This document shows positions 61,859 through 64,000 of a DNA stretch of 64,000 nucleotides, piece by piece. The position numbers were made by a program, and so were the translations under genes. The notes beneath the pieces were generated by a model that had not been told where the DNA came from, searched no databases, and saw only the letters and a list, made by a program, of their open reading frames with translations. Numbering within the stretch: position 1 is the stretch's first letter; every line of letters begins with the position of its first letter. The stretch covers positions 124,001 through 188,000 of the forward strand of contig CDRNVI010000056.1 of the NCBI GenBank assembly GCA_977017575.1. The letters are read 5' to 3'. The stretch is from Paramoeba atlantica (taxonomy: Eukaryota > Discosea).

Positions 61859-62560
61859 ATGCAACGTGCCGTACGCGTGGCCGATGTCCCCTCTCGACCC
61901 AGTAAGGTGCGAAACGCGGTCCTCCCACAAGAATACAATATGTTTCGACTACTGAGTAACGCCAGTTTTTCTGAGGAATCATGGAACGAGAAAACGCCTG
62001 CTTGTGTGTGGAAACATGTGGAGTGTAGCGATGAGAGAGAGGTGACAAAGATACAATGGCGCAAATACGAAAGCGCATATGGAGACAAAGAGGAGAGAGT
62101 CTCTCTACAAGGTTCACTGCGATGGAATTTCCTACCCGACACTCTGATCTCCTTCGATGTTTCCTTGCAGGAGGTTTTGGAGGGGCACGTAGACTTGTCG
62201 ATACTACCGGCAAGATTGAAAAAGTTTGACATTGGTAGCAATCAGTTTAGCGGAAGTTTGGATTTAACGCATTTGCCGTCTACTCTGAAAGATTTGCGTT
62301 TGGGATGGAATCGTTTTGAAGGTGAAGTTGATCTTACACGCCTCCCCGATACTTTGAAAAATCTCGACCTGTGTCATAATAGTCTGTGCGGAAAACCTGA
62401 TCTCACAAAGCTTCCGAAGGCGCTAATGTGGGCCAGGCTCCTTGTCAACAATTTCGTCATACCTGACTTTATTCCGGAAGGTGTTCACATCAAGCCGTAT
62501 GTGAGTAGAAGACGACCCTGTGGATTCAATCCGTACAAAGTACGATATAACCATAAATGA
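61859..62560 (+). CDS. LRR family protein, SEESW subfamily
   Basis: 233 residues. Block SKVRNAVLPQEYNMFRLL (15-32), then SFSEESWNEKTPA and cap C49-V-W-K-H-V-E-C56 (conserved Gly replaced by His). An insert of about ten charged residues follows (RKYESAYGDKEERVS) before LQGSLRWNFLP. Only about five LRRs (NQFSGSLDLTHLP, NRFEGEVDLTRLP, NSLCGKPDLTKLP), then a basic end VSRRRPCGFNPYKVRYNHK. It shares the SxEESW start and reduced length with the 14.2-kb gene. It stands alone, 13 kb from the nearest LRR locus. Confidence 0.88.
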   Translation: MQRAVRVADVPSRPSKVRNAVLPQEYNMFRLLSNASFSEESWNEKTPACVWKHVECSDEREVTKIQWRKYESAYGDKEERVSLQGSLRWNFLPDTLISFDVSLQEVLEGHVDLSILPARLKKFDIGSNQFSGSLDLTHLPSTLKDLRLGWNRFEGEVDLTRLPDTLKNLDLCHNSLCGKPDLTKLPKALMWARLLVNNFVIPDFIPEGVHIKPYVSRRRPCGFNPYKVRYNHK

Positions 62561-63246
62561 TGTATTCTAGCTGTACGTGTACTCTACTTGTATTAAGAAG
62601 ACTAAGGCAGAAAGTTATTTCTTTTTCTAGTACTTGTAAATATTTTCTAGTAGTTGTAAATATTGTTTGAAGGCCAAATGGAGGATTTGCAATGTATGTT
62701 TTAAACGGAAGGGTGTGTGAAATAAAACTTTGAATAAAAAGTGGGATTGAACGAATAGTTGTTGTTGTTGTTGTTGGTAACAAGAGCGCCTGCAATCCCC
62801 ACATGCAAACGCCGCAAGTACCACTCCGGCTCCCGAAATTGTTCCGGGTACGGGGACGCAAGGCTCTCCTAGGTCCTTCACCAATGACAGAGAACACTCC
62901 GTAGTTAGCCTACCATGTGTCAATCCCACTGGGAGGGTTCCTGATCAAGCACGAGTGCCGCTTTTACGCTTTAGAGTAGTGTAGCTTTTATGTTTCGGAG
63001 GTTCTTCAATTAATTATGCATGTGTAAGCAAGGAATTTACGTAGTGAGACGTCTATGTCAATGTGTGAATGTAGATATTGTGTGGTATATAGAGCATGTA
63101 TTTGTGCACCCGCTCAGGAGAAAACAAAATTATTAAAGGATATTTTGTACAGTATAATGACATGCAGGACCGTAAGTGAAAGTATGAAAATAGCTGATGT
63201 CGTATTCTATTTTACGTTTGTATGCTCAGCGGATACCTAAATGTCT
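62561..63246. other. Intergenic with (GTT)n microsatellite
   Basis: TTGTTGTTGTTGTTGTTGG at about 62759-62778. TAGTA.TTGTAAATATT is duplicated at 62627 and 62648. No gene seen. Confidence 0.55.
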
Positions 63247-64000
63247 TCAGTCTCTTGATATGAATGTGAGGCCCTGTTCTGTGAAAAGTCTCCATGCTTT
63301 CTGCAAGCGTTTCCATGAATTGTACAATCTGAAGTTCAATTCATCACTAGAGAACATCCTTTTCAGACGAGTGCCTATGTCAGCTACATTTTCTTCTGTA
63401 GGTATATCACAAATGATGAGATTACCCGCAAAGCACTCATGCTGGCTGATGACCTCGTCCAAGGGATGCACACGAGAGTACCCCTTGTCAAAAGCACGAG
63501 AAGCCGCGAGATTGTCGCTTGCGATCACCATATTAGCGTATCCATGCTCGGTAGCCATGGTGATCGCTTGTGATATGGCTGTCGCTTCTGCAAGCGCAAT
63601 CGGCAGGTCGCACGACTGCTCGAGTAGGCGGTCCTTACAGATATTTCCGTTTTCCATAGGCCACACCGCCCAGCGAGAGGTGGTTGCATCAACCGCAGTG
63701 TAGAAAACACGTTTCTTGTATGTCAATCTGGAAAACATGGCCCAGTCCCGGGGCTTATTATTCATAGAAAGAACGCGACACATTCCTGCCTGTATCAGAG
63801 ACCGACATGGCTTATCAACCGGTACGCTCCAGTCGGAGATTTCGCCCAAGATACTTTGTTGCTTGGAAATTCGACCTAGATTTCTTGTCGCCACGCCCAG
63901 TATAGCGTAAGCATGGCGCAAGTAACCTGCGAATTGATACAGTTTCCTTGCAGATACAATATCCATACGGCCCGCTGCAAGTGCCCAACTCTTTACAATA
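63247..64000 (-). mobile_element. Retroelement RNase H region, running off the window
   Basis: The minus-strand frame is open to the window end. The upstream part, SARKLYQFAGYLRHAYAILG, is like the connection after a reverse transcriptase. It is followed by an RNase H domain: VDATTSRWAVW, LAEATAISQAI, VIASDNLAASRAF and ENVADIGTR supply the D-E-D-D pattern. The order and ENVADIGTR ending are those of LTR-kin and VIPER/TATE/DIRS-like retroelements. The part visible looks whole; the reverse transcriptase would lie beyond 64000. Probably younger than the 59.2-kb fossil, and a separate copy since the domain order would otherwise be reversed. Confidence 0.7.

Noticed and set aside
1-64000. Giant-virus or bacterial origin for the contig
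   Set aside because: No virus core genes, no operon layout; nested eukaryotic-type transposons, AT-rich spacers and acceptor-like signals favour a eukaryotic nuclear genome.

Overview
The window looks like nuclear DNA of a unicellular eukaryote. There are no operons, Shine-Dalgarno spacing, rRNA or tRNA genes that I can see. Intergenic DNA is AT-rich, many genes are preceded by a pyrimidine tract ending in AG a few bases before the ATG (as for trans-splicing or a 5' leader intron), and the DNA is crowded with eukaryotic-type DNA transposons, MITEs and retroelement relics. I cannot name the species. Trans-splicing protists (euglenozoan or alveolate lineages) fit the AG signals, but the rich hAT, Tc1/mariner-like and Merlin-like load is not typical of parasitic kinetoplastids.

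The main content is a family of 20 loci, all on the + strand, coding for leucine-rich-repeat (LRR) proteins of about 205-306 residues. Each has a short N-terminal region, a conserved block (K-V-R-G-A-x-L-P-Q-E-Y-E-L), a cap resembling the plant/PSA-type LRR N-cap (S-W-N-x-S-T-P-A-C-E-W-x-G-V-x-C), then 23-residue repeats of the type LPxxLxxLxLxxNxFxGxxDLxH. They lie at 1.9, 3.2, 4.8, 9.5, 14.2, 15.2, 17.2, 18.4, 20.0, 21.9, 23.2, 27.2, 28.5, 32.6, 35.3, 38.0, 41.0, 47.3, 48.3 (fragment) and 61.9 kb. Some have a signal-peptide-like start, three carry a KRRKRN basic cluster, and one subfamily has a DDGSD start and a TKK-FG insert. One is frameshifted, one is an N-terminal stub, and two are chimeric truncations made by a 2.71-kb tandem triplication (30.5-38.6 kb).

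Between the LRR genes the DNA is mostly mobile elements and their remains, nearly all coding on the - strand. They include an IS30-like element with inverted ends (5.7-8.1 kb), four IS1595/Merlin-like transposase remnants (8.7, 44.5, 54.0, 57.5 kb), a Tc1-like remnant (42.2 kb), a Harbinger/IS5-type transposase fragment (43.2 kb), a PIF1-like helicase piece and an Ulp1-like protease piece (51.4-53.2 kb), a hAT element with inverted ends and target duplication (53.3-57.0 kb), a Tc1/mariner-type element with about 100-bp inverted ends (58.5-59.1 kb), a LINE-like fragment with a 2A-like motif (11.4 kb), and retroelement fossils (48.9, 59.2, 63.2-64 kb).

Small non-autonomous elements are abundant. 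A set of TA-flanked elements all begin with C-N-G/A-T followed by a C-run. A palindromic repeat of about 100 bp occurs five times, and a foldback repeat with a CTACCGCTCTACC end occurs several times. The picture is an expanding and decaying LRR repertoire in a transposon-rich accessory region. What the LRR proteins bind is not shown by the sequence.
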